Part shown: in pieces, positions 12,409 to 25,315 of the stretch
How positions within the stretch are numbered: position 1 is the stretch's first letter
Layout: the number at the start of each line of letters is the position of its first letter
From: Mugil cephalus
Taxonomy: Eukaryota > Chordata > Actinopteri > Mugiliformes > Mugilidae
Reading direction: 5' to 3'
NCBI RefSeq assembly: GCF_022458985.1
Contig: NC_061789.1
Location: forward strand, 17,960,357 to 18,024,356
Length of the DNA stretch: 64,000 bases
Program-made: the position numbers and the translations under genes
Notes under the pieces: model-generated
What the model was told of the DNA's origin: nothing
The model's database searches: none
Seen by the model: the letters and a program-made list of their open reading frames with translations, nothing else

Positions 12409-15400
12409 TCAAACCTGCTAGCAAATCTTGATTCCAGTCTTGAGTGATGCTGAAATGTCACAGTTAGTGGCCCTTTGCATCCAAGCAATGGTAAGTAAGC
12501 TGCATAGCAACTATCAACTCTAACCTTTTGTGGTTTATCACCATGTGGGTACATATGAGGCTGCAGATGAGTAACTATAGCTACTCTGCCCTCTGTTTGT
12601 GCGTGCCTGTTGACCTCTGGAACTGGTCTTTGTCAGAAACACACTGTGACGCTGCAGAACTTGAGTGCACCAGCAAGAAAGGCTGATTTATCTCAGCGAT
12701 TACAGGCTGTCAGCCATTCCGCCGTCTCCATGAAAACTTTGATTGGCACGTCCCCTGGAGTGTGCTTCGGCCTGGCAGGTGGCTCCCTGTCACTCATGAG
12801 CCAGTGGCACATTATCTGTGCTGTGCTGTGCTGTGGTGTATTGTGTTGTGGTGTGGTGGTAAACCATTCTTCCAACAGTCTCTGGAACAACAGGCCAACA
12901 GCTATCAGCGGCTAATTACATAAATGCTGTGGGGTACTGGAGACAGGGGAGAAGAAGTGGGGCGGGGGGTTGTTGACTGAGTATGATATCATTCTGCCAG
13001 TGGGTGCAGCGTAATTACATTTCCTATTTGGGGGTCATTGGAGAGCCCCTCCAGATGCTTTCTGCAGCCCATCTGTTTATTCAGCCAGCCACTGGTGGGG
13101 TCAGAGGTCACTGCGGAGGTGTTACGGGAATGTTGAGGAGCAACGCGAGGCAGCCTCTCTTACTTGTGGGTATTTGGTGGTGCCATGCATATGAATAGGA
13201 ATGAGCGCTCTGCGAATATGTGACAGGCTCGGGTTGAAATTTTCGTACCCCCGTCCTTGACCCTCCTCGTAACAGCTGGAAACTTAATAAGCTGTTGTTA
13301 CTCACTGAAGCCCTGTTGAAGGCGCCCGTCTGTTAGTAATGAACGGATGTAGCCCAAATGTCTCTAACAGAGCCACTTGTCACATGATAGATCTGATCGC
13401 TGCCCTTTGGTTGTTTACTTGTCTTGCTTTTGGAAACGTTCGTCCTGGCTGCTTTGTGAGGAAGAGGCAGGGCGGCCTGATATTAAAAGTTTAATCCTGA
13501 CGGGGGACGGCACCGCGTCCAATTCTTTGACCAGAAACCATCTTTTTTCTTCTCTGTGTATCCCTGTGTAAACATGCTCGTAAACAAAACAGATGGCAGA
13601 GTTTCCGATGTTGGCGCTGATATGTTGCCGGTTAGTGTTTGAAAAATGTTGGCGTTTCTCCAAAAAATAAATGTGCTGCTATTCTCAGAAACGAAATCAG
13701 ATACAAGAAACAGCACATCGGCCTTTGTAACTGTGTCTTTTGAATTCACAAAAAAAAGAAAGACAAAACATTTAACTACCACCCGCTGCGATTATGAGCT
13801 GCATTAGACTTTCAATATTCTTGGAATAGTTAAACATGCAATGCATCTCAATACAAATATAACATAAGCAGAAAGAGACATTTATGTTTCGCTGTGAAAG
13901 GGATCGTTTTCACCTTACTGCAATATTAAACGCATGGCTAGATTGCACTTAGGGGCACCGCATGGGGTTCAGCCGCTTCATTTTTAAAAGGCTCACTAGT
14001 GGCAACATCACGACTTTGTTTAATTGAATTGCTCTTTAGAGTTCAATCCAGCTAAAGATCACAACAGCAGAGAGGCAATGAAACTCAGCAGAGTACCTTT
14101 AACCCAGAGCTGGGCCATACTTAGACGAACAGCAGGAAAAAGAGAAACTGGTGTTCACTGGCCTTTTCAGAAGAAAGACAGTGATTATTATCAGCACGTT
14201 AAACGTTTTTAACGTTAAACGTTGTTTTGTTAGACTACATCTCTTTGGCTGATCAGATTAACTCCATAAAGATTCTGGCTGATCTTTCATTGGAGTACAG
14301 TATGTTTCCATTGGAGTACTGTAAGCCATGCGCATACAGTAGTGCTTGTTTCTGAGTGATGTATTGGCCTGCCTGCGGGCAGATGCCACAACTGCAAATC
14401 AATATTGTACAAATCCATATCTATCCATCTGGAGCAGAGTTACAGCATCGTGAGAGAGTTTGAGCTTCACATGGGCCTGATTGATGCTGCAACCTCTGTC
14501 ACAGAGAGCTGACACGCACTACCTGATAGGATGACCCTGTGTAATGCGCTATTGGACACATGGGAGGGTAGCTAACGAGGAGGAAGATCTGAGGTGCGTT
14601 GTCTGCGTCACGGCAGACTCCCCCCAGGGATCGACATTTAGCGCTGGTACAGAGTTTTAGAACCTTTCTGACTCATCCTGCACGGCCCCAAGAGATGCCT
14701 CCGATCTAGTTTACGCTGTCCTACTGCAGCTGCTTTTTATAGGCCCGGCCACGAGCACACCAGCTTACAGGAAGGCCCCCGGGGAGCAGACCCATATCAG
14801 CCAGTCTGCACCCAGGCTGCTGTAAGACAGTACTGAGCCAACACACGCAGAGTGCACAGTCAGAAACATGCAAAGTCAACAGTTACCACTGACTCATGTA
14901 CCCAACACCGCTCCAAACCTGGAGTCATTCCTGGCTACTTGCTAGGGTTACTGTTTCCCCCCCAAATTAAACTTGACAGCAGTATAAACATAAGACTTGC
15001 TGACAAGGTTTTTATTTAAGTGGCACATTTTAAAACACGCTTGCTGCTTGATCAGGATCATTGATAAAAAAAAAAAAGTGAATTATAAATGCACACATGC
15101 TATATACTTAAATACATCTACAAAAGTGTTTAAGGTGTGTTTCAAATCATTTCCTTCAGCCAAGTTGTCACCTTTCAATGAATGTTTCTCCCCTTTTTAC
15201 CTCACAGTATGCCGAGTCAGCATATCGCTCAAATTCACCAGCTTTAGATACACTGATGCATCTCTTTTCTATGCTTGGGTCAGTGAGCCAGTGTTTTACC
15301 AAGACACGCAGGCCCTTTGGAGAACTTAGTGGGGTGCTGACGTCTCTCAGGGAAGCCTGCGGCCATGCACCTGTGAGGCCGCTGAAAGGCCGCAGCAGCC

Positions 15401-18400
15401 GTCTGCTTAAAGCCCCCCCGCCCCCCCCAATCCCACCCCCGGGTGCAAGTCCACTGCAGCCTCACTGATCTTGGTACAAAAACAATCGCTGCCAGTGGTG
15501 GAGAGAGTTTGGGAGATTGGGGCCAGGGGGGTTTAGAGAAGGGGAGGATGGAGGGATAAAGCGTAGCTGGAGTAATCTCACACACGCTGTAGCCCTGTGT
15601 TGCCGTAAATGAGGAAGTCACATACGATATTATGTAAGACTGGCAGAATAGGGTGGAAAATTACTAGAGTCAGTACGTGTGTATATGTCATTTGGCGCTG
15701 CACGTCACTGCCACCATCGCCACTACCGCCACCACTTTGTTTAAGGGAACATCCATAAAAGAGAGTGAGACCTCTGACTAATGTATTTATGTTCCTCGAG
15801 TGCATGGTTTTATTGTGTGGATGCCATTTAGTGCAGATTACAGTTTTACCCCCGAGGCACACTGTTGTAATTTTCACGCATTAGGTCACGTCACATGTCA
15901 ACGTTTCACAAAGACCTCTTCGATGATTGAGTGCAGGGCTAAATGGCATTAGAATAACAAGCACAGAGCACAGGTTCATGTTAATAGACCAACAGATTAC
16001 ACTCCTCAGTGACCTCAATTATCCCTTCCAATCATATTATCTCCCATTTATGATCACATTTGACTGGTTTGTTATGAATCTTTCCCTGTTTTCAACATGT
16101 GACAGCCTCTTTTATTGACACGAAAAGGCCTTACCCAGAGAAGGAATAGGGGTGGCAGCCAAAAACTATAGCTGGGAAACCTCTGTCACCTGTTAGACCT
16201 ACGAAATTTAAACCTGCGGAACTTCCGTATGTATCAATATAGAGGACAGAGAAGCAGAAAATAAATAGCAAACGTGACATTTTTGGGGGGGCATTTTTGA
16301 AAATGATATGACAAATAGACCTTAACCAAACCAAGTAGACCTTCCCCTGGCACTTTGACCTCCTAGTATAACCTCAGACAGTTCACAATTCATATAGCAT
16401 CTCTAATATCTGCCTGACTTGAATGTAGAGGAATAATCCAGTGGTATTCCCAGTTTAATAGCTTTAAATCAGACTCAGGCAAAGGCTCGGTCATGGCAAC
16501 ATCTGGCGTATTGTGTCTCTCGGGGGGATCTGTGTGGACCACCTCAGGCTGCCCTGCAAGGCTGATAGCAGGTGTCAGGCTGCCAGGGACAACATGAGGA
16601 AAGAGTAGTGGAGGTGGAACGGGGTCAGAGGAAGTCCCAACACCGAAGAGAAAAGGGGGGACGAGAGCGAACAAACGCTGGACACACTGGAGATGAGGCA
16701 GAGGATGAGGGCAGTGTCACTGTCAAGAAATAGAGGATGGATAAGGAAGTAAACAGGACAGAGGAAGCAGAGGATGAAGGGAGATGGAAATTGGAGAGGA
16801 ACGAGAGAATAAACAGATAGTGGGAGAGATCCAGGAAAGCTTTAAGTTGCATGATGGGATTAAACTGTGTCTGATGTCATAAATAAGGGCAAAATCCTCG
16901 CCCGATTTCTCTGTGTTGTTGAATCTGATGGGGGCAGATTTCTACCCAGCGACTCAGCGAGCCTCTGCTTTGGCAACACGCAGCTCACCACGATGACGCA
17001 CACCTTGCTGAAGAAGGCGTAAGGGACACAAACACAAACACAGCTATCCGTATGGCAAAATAGAGCCGAGATACTTAGCTCTCTTCCTACGCTGTGGTTG
17101 CCGTAAACAGCCGTTCACAGGTTCATGTCATGGCCAAGGTTGACTTGCTCCGCAGAGGACAGTCGTCCGTACCTTTATCTGACCAGTCGCCGGTTTACTG
17201 CGCTGCTTTTACTCCCAGCCCACTTTATTTTACCCAACATTTTTCCAAAAGAACTGTTTATGGATGACAGCTATTAAGGTTTTGTAGTATAATAGAAAAG
17301 TGTGTAGTTTTCTTTGAAAGGGCCTCCTCGCACATGCTGCTCAGCACCTTTCAGTGAATTAACAACTCATCCTGAACTTATCTTCTCAGTATCGAACAGT
17401 CACTTCCTGTTTTCTTGAAAAGATGCTTGTCATATTTTGCAAAACCACCAACGGGTTCAGGAACCAAGAGTGTTTCTTTATTATCATGACATGTAACAGA
17501 CGAAGGCATTTAAAGTCTATCAGTCATCAAAATACCATCAACATGCAGGAAATGTCACAAAATTGCAAAAATCCAGCTGTGCACAGCTTTTGTCTCTGTA
17601 TCCAGGATCCTGTGACGGGTGCAGAGTGTTAGCAAGCTATAAAGCTTCTTTTGTAGTCTACAGGGGGCAAATTATTCATAATCAAAATGAGTTTTTGGGA
17701 GGGTTGTACTTTCGGATCAACACAATCAGCTATTCTGAGGAGCGCGTTCCTGCTGGCAGACCATGATGCAGGTCGGTTGGTTTGGATGTATGGGCACAGC
17801 TGGGCATTTGTTCCCCTGGACAGAGAGTTCACTGTATACTTTGGCTTGTGCTGGAGGTGTGGTGGAGACCTGCATACAGCCCGGCTCTGCTTTTCCTCTT
17901 GGGCCTGTATTTTCCTGACTTGGGCCTCCAAGGAGCAGCGTGTGGCGTCGGGAGTGTCTAGGCTGATTGCTCCGCTTCATTTAGCTCACTTTACATGTAC
18001 CCTCTCTGAGTGAGGGTGTGTGTCGGCATACATGGGGCAGTGTACAAGCAAATCCTGTATTAGAAGGTTTTACATTCTTAGATGCAGGCACAAGTTTAGC
18101 TACCTAACACTATTTTTCTCTGTGCACTTTGTCTGTTTATGAAATCAAACTTTTCCGAATGAACCTTCCTCTGTTCTACTGAGCCGTGCTCTGACTTCAC
18201 TAGCACTGAGCGGTGAAATTTGCAATCAGCCGTTGACCGATCATCTAACTTGGCAGCCGCGCTAATGAAGTCAGCAAGGACTCAGCGTGCCCTTCACCAC
18301 CGTGAACTGTCAGCATTTTCCATTGCATTGATATGGCTTTGTGTTGCTGAGCGTTGTTAATAATACAGTGTTGCTCGTTGTTTAATTATTCATGCACTTA

Positions 18401-19833
18401 TGGCTGCCCTTTATGTTTGTGTGTTTGTTTACAGATCCGACGCAGGCGGCCCACACCCGCCACGCTGTTCAGAGTAGCCGACCAGTCGTCTCCCGAGGAC
18501 GATCAGTCCACTCATCAGGTAAAGGTGAAGTCGGAACAATTTTCTTATTCTAAGTGTCTGTGGATCCTCATCGTTCCTCCTCCGGTATTTTCCCACCCCC
18601 ATAACGTTTCTGCATGGTTAGTATTAGCCTCCATCTGAAGTATAGCCTGAAGTATTTAAACTTTTTGAACCCTTTTAACCCTGTGTTGTGTCTATCATCA
18701 CACACTCCGACATTCCAACAACTTTCATATGCATCAAGGTTGACCTTTAAATGTGGCTGGACTCAGACATTTTCTTGTTCGCTCTTTTCTCTTGCTCATA
18801 AACTGTGGCTGAAACAGATCCTTGTAACGACACTTGTCAGATATTCTAGTGAAGATTAAATATGTCGGCAGGATTTGGGGCAAATGTTCACTCTTACGAA
18901 AGCTACGGAAAAAGTTTCATCTCTTGGGTTTGAACTTGTCTCTGCATCATGGCCTTTTATGCAGCCTCTAAAGGACTTTGAGTCAATAATTTACTTTAAA
19001 ATTAAACTGTTATGTCTTTGGGTTTTCAGTATGTATGTATGCAAATGTACATATTTAGACATGTTCATCTAGCTTTAATGGTACTTAACATCTGCCTTTA
19101 ATAATGCGTTTTGCTTACTGTTGCTAAGTCAGTTAAGGTTGGAAATCTTCAGTGCTGCCCATGTGGGTTTCATCCAGTAGATTAAACTTTAAAATAAACC
19201 ATATTTACATATGTCATGATGTTTCCATGTGGGGAAAGTATCATTTGTTTTGTTGTGGGAAAACATACCATTTTTACGTCTTGTTGGGAGGAAACATTTA
19301 ATGATAAATGAAGGGAGACGATCACGATTGTTTGTCTCTGTCTTCGTCCACAGTGGGTCGTGGGAGAGAACGGAGTGCTCAAACCAAAACGGGTCAATCC
19401 AAACGTCTATCAGCCTCCGTCGCTCAAAGGTTGGTGCGAGCCGCGTTCACTCTACAGGTGGTAGAGGTGCAGGTGGTTTTGTGTGTGCTGTGATCCATCC
19501 CTGTGTTTAAGCCCTCTTTTGTTTTTACCGTGCTTCGCTGCCGTCACTTTCCTCCTTGCTTTGCGACGAAAAAGAAAAAAACAATGCATGGGACAGATGG
19601 GTGGACGTGCAATGAAAAGCTTTCTGTCTTTTTTTTCCTCCCCGGAGCATGTACGTGTGTGATATGCATAGGCATGTTTCTGTGTGTTTCTGCTCTTATT
19701 ATACACTCATCAGCAGTGTGTGTGACAGAGGGAGAAAGGGAGAGATTAGAGCGTGACAGCTGTGAGACACCGAGTGTGAGTCTAGGAAAGTCTGGATCAT
19801 CCAGGATTACAGTCAATAGTGTATAAAGCTGTG

Positions 19834-19871
<38 letters not shown>

Positions 19872-22454
19872 GGAATAAACACAAATGATAGGAATGATTA
19901 AAATACATACATGAACACAGGCGTGTGCTTTCCTTTGTGTCTTGCCTGCGAGAGGCCAGTAAAGAACGTGAGTTTGTCAACAGAGTTTCATTTACCGGCC
20001 TGTGCATTGTCACATGTCAAGTGGTGATATAATGAGTCAGGAAGCTTCGTTCCTGCCTCAGAAATCTGCCCTTCATCAGCTTAGACTCAGACAGTGAAAG
20101 AGAGAGCTACCTCGGAACAATTTCTAGTTGCATAACCTACCTTGAGCGACCTGCCTCAGCGCCGCGCTGCGTTTCTGAGGGTGTGAAAGGAGCCAAGGTG
20201 ACCTAGAGGAAGTGAGAGGAGGAGCTCAGATACTATCAGTCAGTAAAGCCAAGAGAGAGTTAGCGCAGAGGAGGGCGGGCGGTCGAGGAAAGACACGGTA
20301 CAAACAAACAGATGGGGGTGAGACAAAAAAAAAAAAAGGATAGGAAACAACAACGGAAGCTTGACTTAAAAAAAAAAATAAAAATCAGTGCGGGACATCG
20401 TTTTGTAGCTGCCCGCTTTTTCTGTCTGTCCTGTCTGTCAGTGCATGTGTTTAACTGGCTTCCTGTCTGCCTGGCATGCATCCAAACGCTCATGTGAGTC
20501 TTGATAAAAAAAAAAATTAAAAAAACAAACTGACAGTGTTGAAGCGTGGTAAAACCCAAAGCAACGTATCCCTCTATCCTTGTGTCTGTCTCCCATGTGT
20601 GGCCATCTCCCTGTGTCTGTGCCGTGCCCACCTGTGTGTAGCTGTGCAGAAGATGGCTGAAGCGCACATGCAGAACCTAGGTGTCTACCCTCCTTTGGAA
20701 GACCCCTGTGAAGGGGAGGAGGAGGAGGAGGAGGAGGAGGACGAGGACTGGCAGGGAGAGGAGTCATCTCCCGCCAAAGCTGCTGGTGAGAGGGAGGCTC
20801 TCTAGACCACGACGGCATCACGGTGGCAGCAAGGGCGACACGGTTTTTTATTCTAAAAGGAAAAATACACTTTGAACAAATTTAAAACACAGATGCAGGC
20901 ATTGTTTTTTGAAAATAAGTAAATAAATCAGTCTCCCAATTCATCTACAGTTAACTCAACAGAAGACAAAGGATTCTGAATTTTTAGCAAATGTTTAACA
21001 AAAGTGGACATTGCTGTCTTTTCAATTTAAAAAATAAATTTCTCAGTCTGTGTACAGTTGCTGTTGGGAGTCAGCGTCATTTCATTCTAACGTGCCCTGC
21101 CGGTGCATAGCTTTGAACTGTGCTAAAAACAAGTCTAAAGGTGTATTTTTCCTTCCAGTTTGTACAATTGGCCCAGTTTATCTCTTTCCCTGTACTTTTA
21201 TCACTCACATGTTTTTCTGTAGTTCTGTGTTTTATACAAACCAAGATATCTTTCTGTTAATCCGTCCTCAACGACTGAAAAATAAGTTCTAAAGGTATGA
21301 AAAGTTGTGAAGGCTCAAGTCTGAACATCTTAAGGTTATATCTTAAGATTTTATCTTCAAACAAATTCAAGATCACGTTCATGATAAAGGAAGGAGCTGG
21401 TGTGCACTTAAAGATGGCAGAAACAAAAGGAAAGCCAGACAGAAAAAAATAAATAAATAACTTGAATAATTTGTTCCCATAACACAAAAACATATAAAGT
21501 TGAATACTGCAGCTGCTCTCAGCCCTGTGCCGTTTTTCTGAGTACCGTCTTTGTGTTCTGACCAGCAGCACAGGTGAAGTGATGTGTTGAGTGACAGCTC
21601 CAGATCTCACATTAGCACTCTGACTCAAATGTCAGGTGTTACACAGCAGCTGAGTAAAAGACCAGAACCAGCACCTGAACCGAGCGGAGGGGCCAGACAG
21701 AATTAATGTGCCGAGCAATGTTGTGACCCTGCTCTGTATTCACACCGTTTAAACTGGTTTGAATAAAAGTAAACTGAAGAAATAACACATTGATCTAAAA
21801 CTTTTTTTTTTTTTACATGCACCGTGTGCCTTGTTTTGTTTGTTTGAGGTGAAATTGTAGGTTTATAATCTCTATTATGTCACATTTCATTCCGAAGTAT
21901 TGCTCTGTAGGCACAGATGACAGATGACTCTCTCAGTAAATCCCTTTGTGGAGGCCTGCAGAAACAAAAAAGCACCCAAACAGGATGCTAAAATATACTG
22001 ATTGGGTTTATCAGTTTTTTCAGGGCTCGTCCTGCAAGCTGACACAGGGAAAGTAAATCAAAGAATCTGGTGGCAAGGAATCTGGTGGCTGCTCACGCTG
22101 AGATCTGATGAAAACACGGTATCTTAGCAATCACCGTCTCAGTCTTATTCAGTAGCTTATGAAAGGACCACAGGAACACGATGCTAATGCCCCGATAACT
22201 ATGGCTACAGTCACCTAAAAACAAACCGGTGCTTTCGCGGCTGCTTTTGACCTGAGTGTTTGTCTCCCTCAGATCACCAAGGCACAGCCGCCACTGAACA
22301 GTCAGTCAAGTTTTCCAACGTGAGAGAGACGGGCAAGCAGATCCAAGCAGCGCAGGAGGAAGAGGAGGATGAGGAAGAGGAGGAGGAGGAGGAGGAGGAG
22401 GAGGGGGACAAAATCAAGACAACAACAGAGGAGAACAGTCGGGGGTGTAACTGA
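8082..22454 (+). CDS. ppp1r1b: DARPP-32, protein phosphatase 1 regulatory inhibitor subunit 1B (5 coding exons)
   Basis: Coding exons are 8082-8195, 18435-18518, 19354-19429, 20642-20785 and 22273-22454. All have GT-AG borders and sum to 600 nt, or 199 aa (human 204). Known role: a cytosolic, dopamine- and cAMP-responsive inhibitor of PP1 in neurons when its PKA-site Thr is phosphorylated. Exon 1 carries the PP1-docking motif KKIHF at residues 17-21, followed by LDPRQVEM. Exon 2 carries the inhibitory PKA site RRRRPTPATLF, with Thr45 equivalent to human Thr34. Exon 3 ends in PPSLK, continuing as AVQKMAEAHMQNL in exon 4, as in the mammalian protein. Exons 4 and 5 encode long Glu/Asp runs. Oddities: the Cdk5-site Thr (human Thr75, YTPP) is Gln86 here (YQPP), and the conserved stretch around human Ser97 is not recognisable. 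The first intron is 10.2 kb. I chose the start at 8082 because it lies in a good context (gagccATGG) and is the only in-frame Met before the docking motif. Confidence 0.94.
8196..18434 (+). other. ppp1r1b intron 1 (10.2 kb)
   Basis: This is a long first intron, typical of a tissue-restricted gene. It contains a roughly 110-bp GT microsatellite (12298-12407), purine-rich tracts around 16,680-16,820 and several poly-T/poly-A runs. No nested gene is evident. A 165-codon minus-strand frame at 9862-10359 shows no family motif and no splice support, so I treat it as chance. Regulatory elements may be present but cannot be recognised by eye. Confidence 0.7.
12298..12407. repeat. (GT)n microsatellite, about 110 bp
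   Basis: This is a nearly pure GT/TG dinucleotide repeat with a single early gcg interruption near 12318 and a second near the 3' end. It lies inside ppp1r1b intron 1. It creates spurious Cys-Val and Thr-His reading frames on the two strands. Alternating purine-pyrimidine tracts of this length can adopt Z-DNA and are usually length-polymorphic. Confidence 0.98.
19836..19868. repeat. (CA)n microsatellite
   Basis: A short pure CA repeat lies in ppp1r1b intron 3, between exons 3 and 4. It carries no coding meaning. Confidence 0.95.
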
Positions 22455-25044
22455 GAGAGAGATAGAGAGGGGGTGGGGGGAGCTGGGGAAATGAAACGCA
22501 GATATGGGGAGAAAGTGTAGTGGTGTTTTGTCAAAAGGTTAAAATCTGAAGGAAATATTAGGCGTCAGTTTTTGAATGAGAGTAGATGAGAGCCGTCTGA
22601 ATGATAGATATTTCCATCAAACACGCGAGTGAGCAACGATTTCTGTACCACTTCACCTCTACGGGGTCCGCTGGATTTAAAAGAGAGGACAGAAAGGGAG
22701 TTTGTGTGCAAGTCAGCCCTTATGAGATGGTGAGGAATGATCTACTGATGGAGCGGACTACAGCAGGCGCCGCTTTGGCCCTTGGGTCCCTCAGTTTATA
22801 ATGAGAGTCGTGGGGCCAAGGTCAGATTGAGCTGAAAAACAAAAATAAAAGGAAAGCCAGACTTCCCTTCAACCTTAACGCTTCTGCACAGCTACATGTT
22901 AATTTAATGTGTGTAAAGTAGTCACCGTATACACACAGTACACATTATTAACAGAGAGGGTGGCTTATATGATCTTTTACAGAAGCCCTTGAAGTTCTTG
23001 AAACGTGTTCGGCCTGGTAAGACCTTTGTGTGTGCTGCCATCTTGTGGTAGAAAGTAGAAACGATGAGTTTAAAGTTCTGCTCCAAGTTATAATCCTATA
23101 ATACAGTTTTATGAGACCAAATCCTATTTCTGATGCTATTTACAGTCTACATAGTTTTCATTGCTAAAGTCCAGACTAACTGTAGTGATATCAGCTTCAC
23201 TGTTTACTTTTTAGTCCTAGTAAAACTGTGTCACGTATGCTTACTATAAGTGGTCAAATGAGAAACCTTATTGATTATAAAAAATAAAAGTGCAGAAGCC
23301 ATTAGCTGGTATTAAAACCAATAACCTGTCAATGTCTACATGTGTATTTGTGCACCTATACTAACTTTCCAAATAAATTCTTGATTTGACATTAACTAAC
23401 CCAGAATTTGTGAGGATCCATGGCTTGGAGCACCACTTTGAAACCCGCGTATGAGTTAGTGATTGGCATCAAAATTGTTTCTTTTATTTTAAATCATCCA
23501 TAATCTCAGTGTTTTTATTTTTTTGTTTTTTTTGCTTTTGTTTTTTTTTTCAAATTTTCACGATTTCATGATTTCATGAATGCTACCTCCCGACTTTTCA
23601 AAATATGCCATCCATCCACCTCACATGAGAGCTGAATTCATCATCACGTGTTTGGGAATTAAAAAAAAAACTCTGAATATCTCAATTTCTCGCTCACAGG
23701 ATAACTTTTTGTACATGAACACTTTTATAAAGTCATCTTTTTAATTGCTCCCTCGTGATTTGTAAGTCAAGGATGTGTTGTGAGAGCTATTTTTCTAACC
23801 TGAACCCCAGGGCATGAGGAGCTCAGCTCTGTCCTGCTTCTGCTGCCTGTATGTAAACACTCGGATGACTCAACAGGCCTGCGTGGAACATGCAGAAGTA
23901 CAAGCCTAAAACCAGGCACTGCGGCTATGACTGACATTTCAGCAAAATGCTCACAGCGTAAATTCTGTGTGCTGTTTCTACCATAGATAATGCCACACCT
24001 TTTGCTTGGGGTCTACAGCAACTTTAAATATCATTAGCCAAATTCTCTCTAATTTCCAATTTAACTGAAAAGTGCTCTGTTAAATAAGGTTTCAAGTTGT
24101 GCCACATGATGAATACATCTTGGTGTTTGTATCGTCTGGGCTGCTCTTTGTATATAAAACTTTGTGAAACTTTTTTTTTTTTTTTTTAACCTTTGACCTT
24201 CTCAAATTGTGGGATGACCAGATGAGCGTACTGGGAGTGTTGAGACTCTGCAGCTGGCACTGTCGTCCATCCCTCGCTTTCTGTCCACTGCCTCCCCTCT
24301 CCTCCCGGGTCAGAAGAAAACAACCGTGGGACGACATATATGAACTCTAATGCTTATTCTGTCTTTATTTTCTTTAATTTCCCATTCTTTTGTTTCTCAA
24401 TGTGATGTGGTTGTTTTAAAGTGAGCAACTATATGATATCAAAATAAACCAATTTTCTTTTTCTCCTTTAACACAACCTGTATTTGTTGTATGTGTATGT
24501 TCAGAGGTCCTGACAACATAAATCACTTACTTTCAGTAAGAACATTTGGTACAGCCATGAACTGTAAAAACTACACAGCATAAGTCATGGGAACAATAAA
24601 TGACTTAGTTTGATTGTAAATTATTTCTCATATGCTGTTTGGTCAAACCAATCAATTGTCACACAAAACAGGATCTATTTTTAAAATGTCATCACATTTG
24701 TTATTCAACAAATCACAGTACTCTTTATTCACCATTCCTCACATACAGTGTCTTCCATATTGCATTTTAACCCTCCCATTGTGTTCGCTCCGCCTAACAC
24801 TCGTAATGTTCTCGGTCAAATGTCCGTAGACATTATATTTGATTATAAATCCACAATAATACATACATTATCACCTAATGTCACGTTATACATTTTTATC
24901 AGCTTCAGCGCTTGTGAAAATTACAATTTTTGAACTTATTTTTGCCATGTACGTAGCTTTACGTCAACACAACACATGTTAAGCTAGCTAAGCTAGCTGG
25001 ACAAACTTACCGGTGCTGTCATCGTTTGGAGCTGGAAGGAGACG
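22455..25044 (+). other. ppp1r1b 3' UTR and spacer
   Basis: No coding exon is evident. The ppp1r1b 3' UTR begins here. Candidate poly(A) signals (AATAAA) occur near 22844, and further A/T-rich copies lie downstream, for example around 23284 and 24444, so the true transcript end cannot be fixed. The rest is A/T-rich spacer with poly-T runs. The right edge meets the left arm of a long inverted repeat. Confidence 0.5.
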
Positions 25045-25315
25045 CCTCGCTGAGTCAGTGAAGGGTATCACGGAGAGAGAAACCTCCGACAGTGGCGCAT
25101 TCCCACCCTGACCACAACACTGCTCAGAATGAAGCTCTTATTTTGGTACTTCTGCTGAGTGGCAGTCTCATTTAGCATATTAGCATATTTAATTGTGTAA
25201 GCGCTACATTTAACATTTAGTTTTAACATTTAGTTAAAATTTACATTTAGATTTACATTTACGTTTAACATTTAGATGTAGCATTTGCATTTAGATTTAA
25301 CATTTGCATTTACTT
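25045..25315. repeat. Left arm of long imperfect inverted repeat
   Basis: This arm matches, in reverse complement, the arm at 29390-29620. Shared landmarks, read on + here, are cggagagagaaa, then a ccctgacc-acaacactgctcagaat block, then cttattttg-tacttctgctgag, then tttagcatatt. After these come several tandem copies of a short acatttaacatttag-like motif that face the interior. The organisation, with a unique block outside and short A/T repeats inside, resembles the ends of a large non-autonomous DNA transposon. No transposase is recognised between the arms, and the element type is not assigned. Confidence 0.75.

Noticed and set aside
12222..12554. 110-codon frame rich in Thr-His
   Set aside because: The Thr-His run is translation of the GT microsatellite; the flanks show no gene.
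20260..20821. Minus-strand frames of 127-135 codons around ppp1r1b exon 4
   Set aside because: They are antisense to the exon and to intronic homopolymers; the Pro-rich run is the complement of the GAG repeat.
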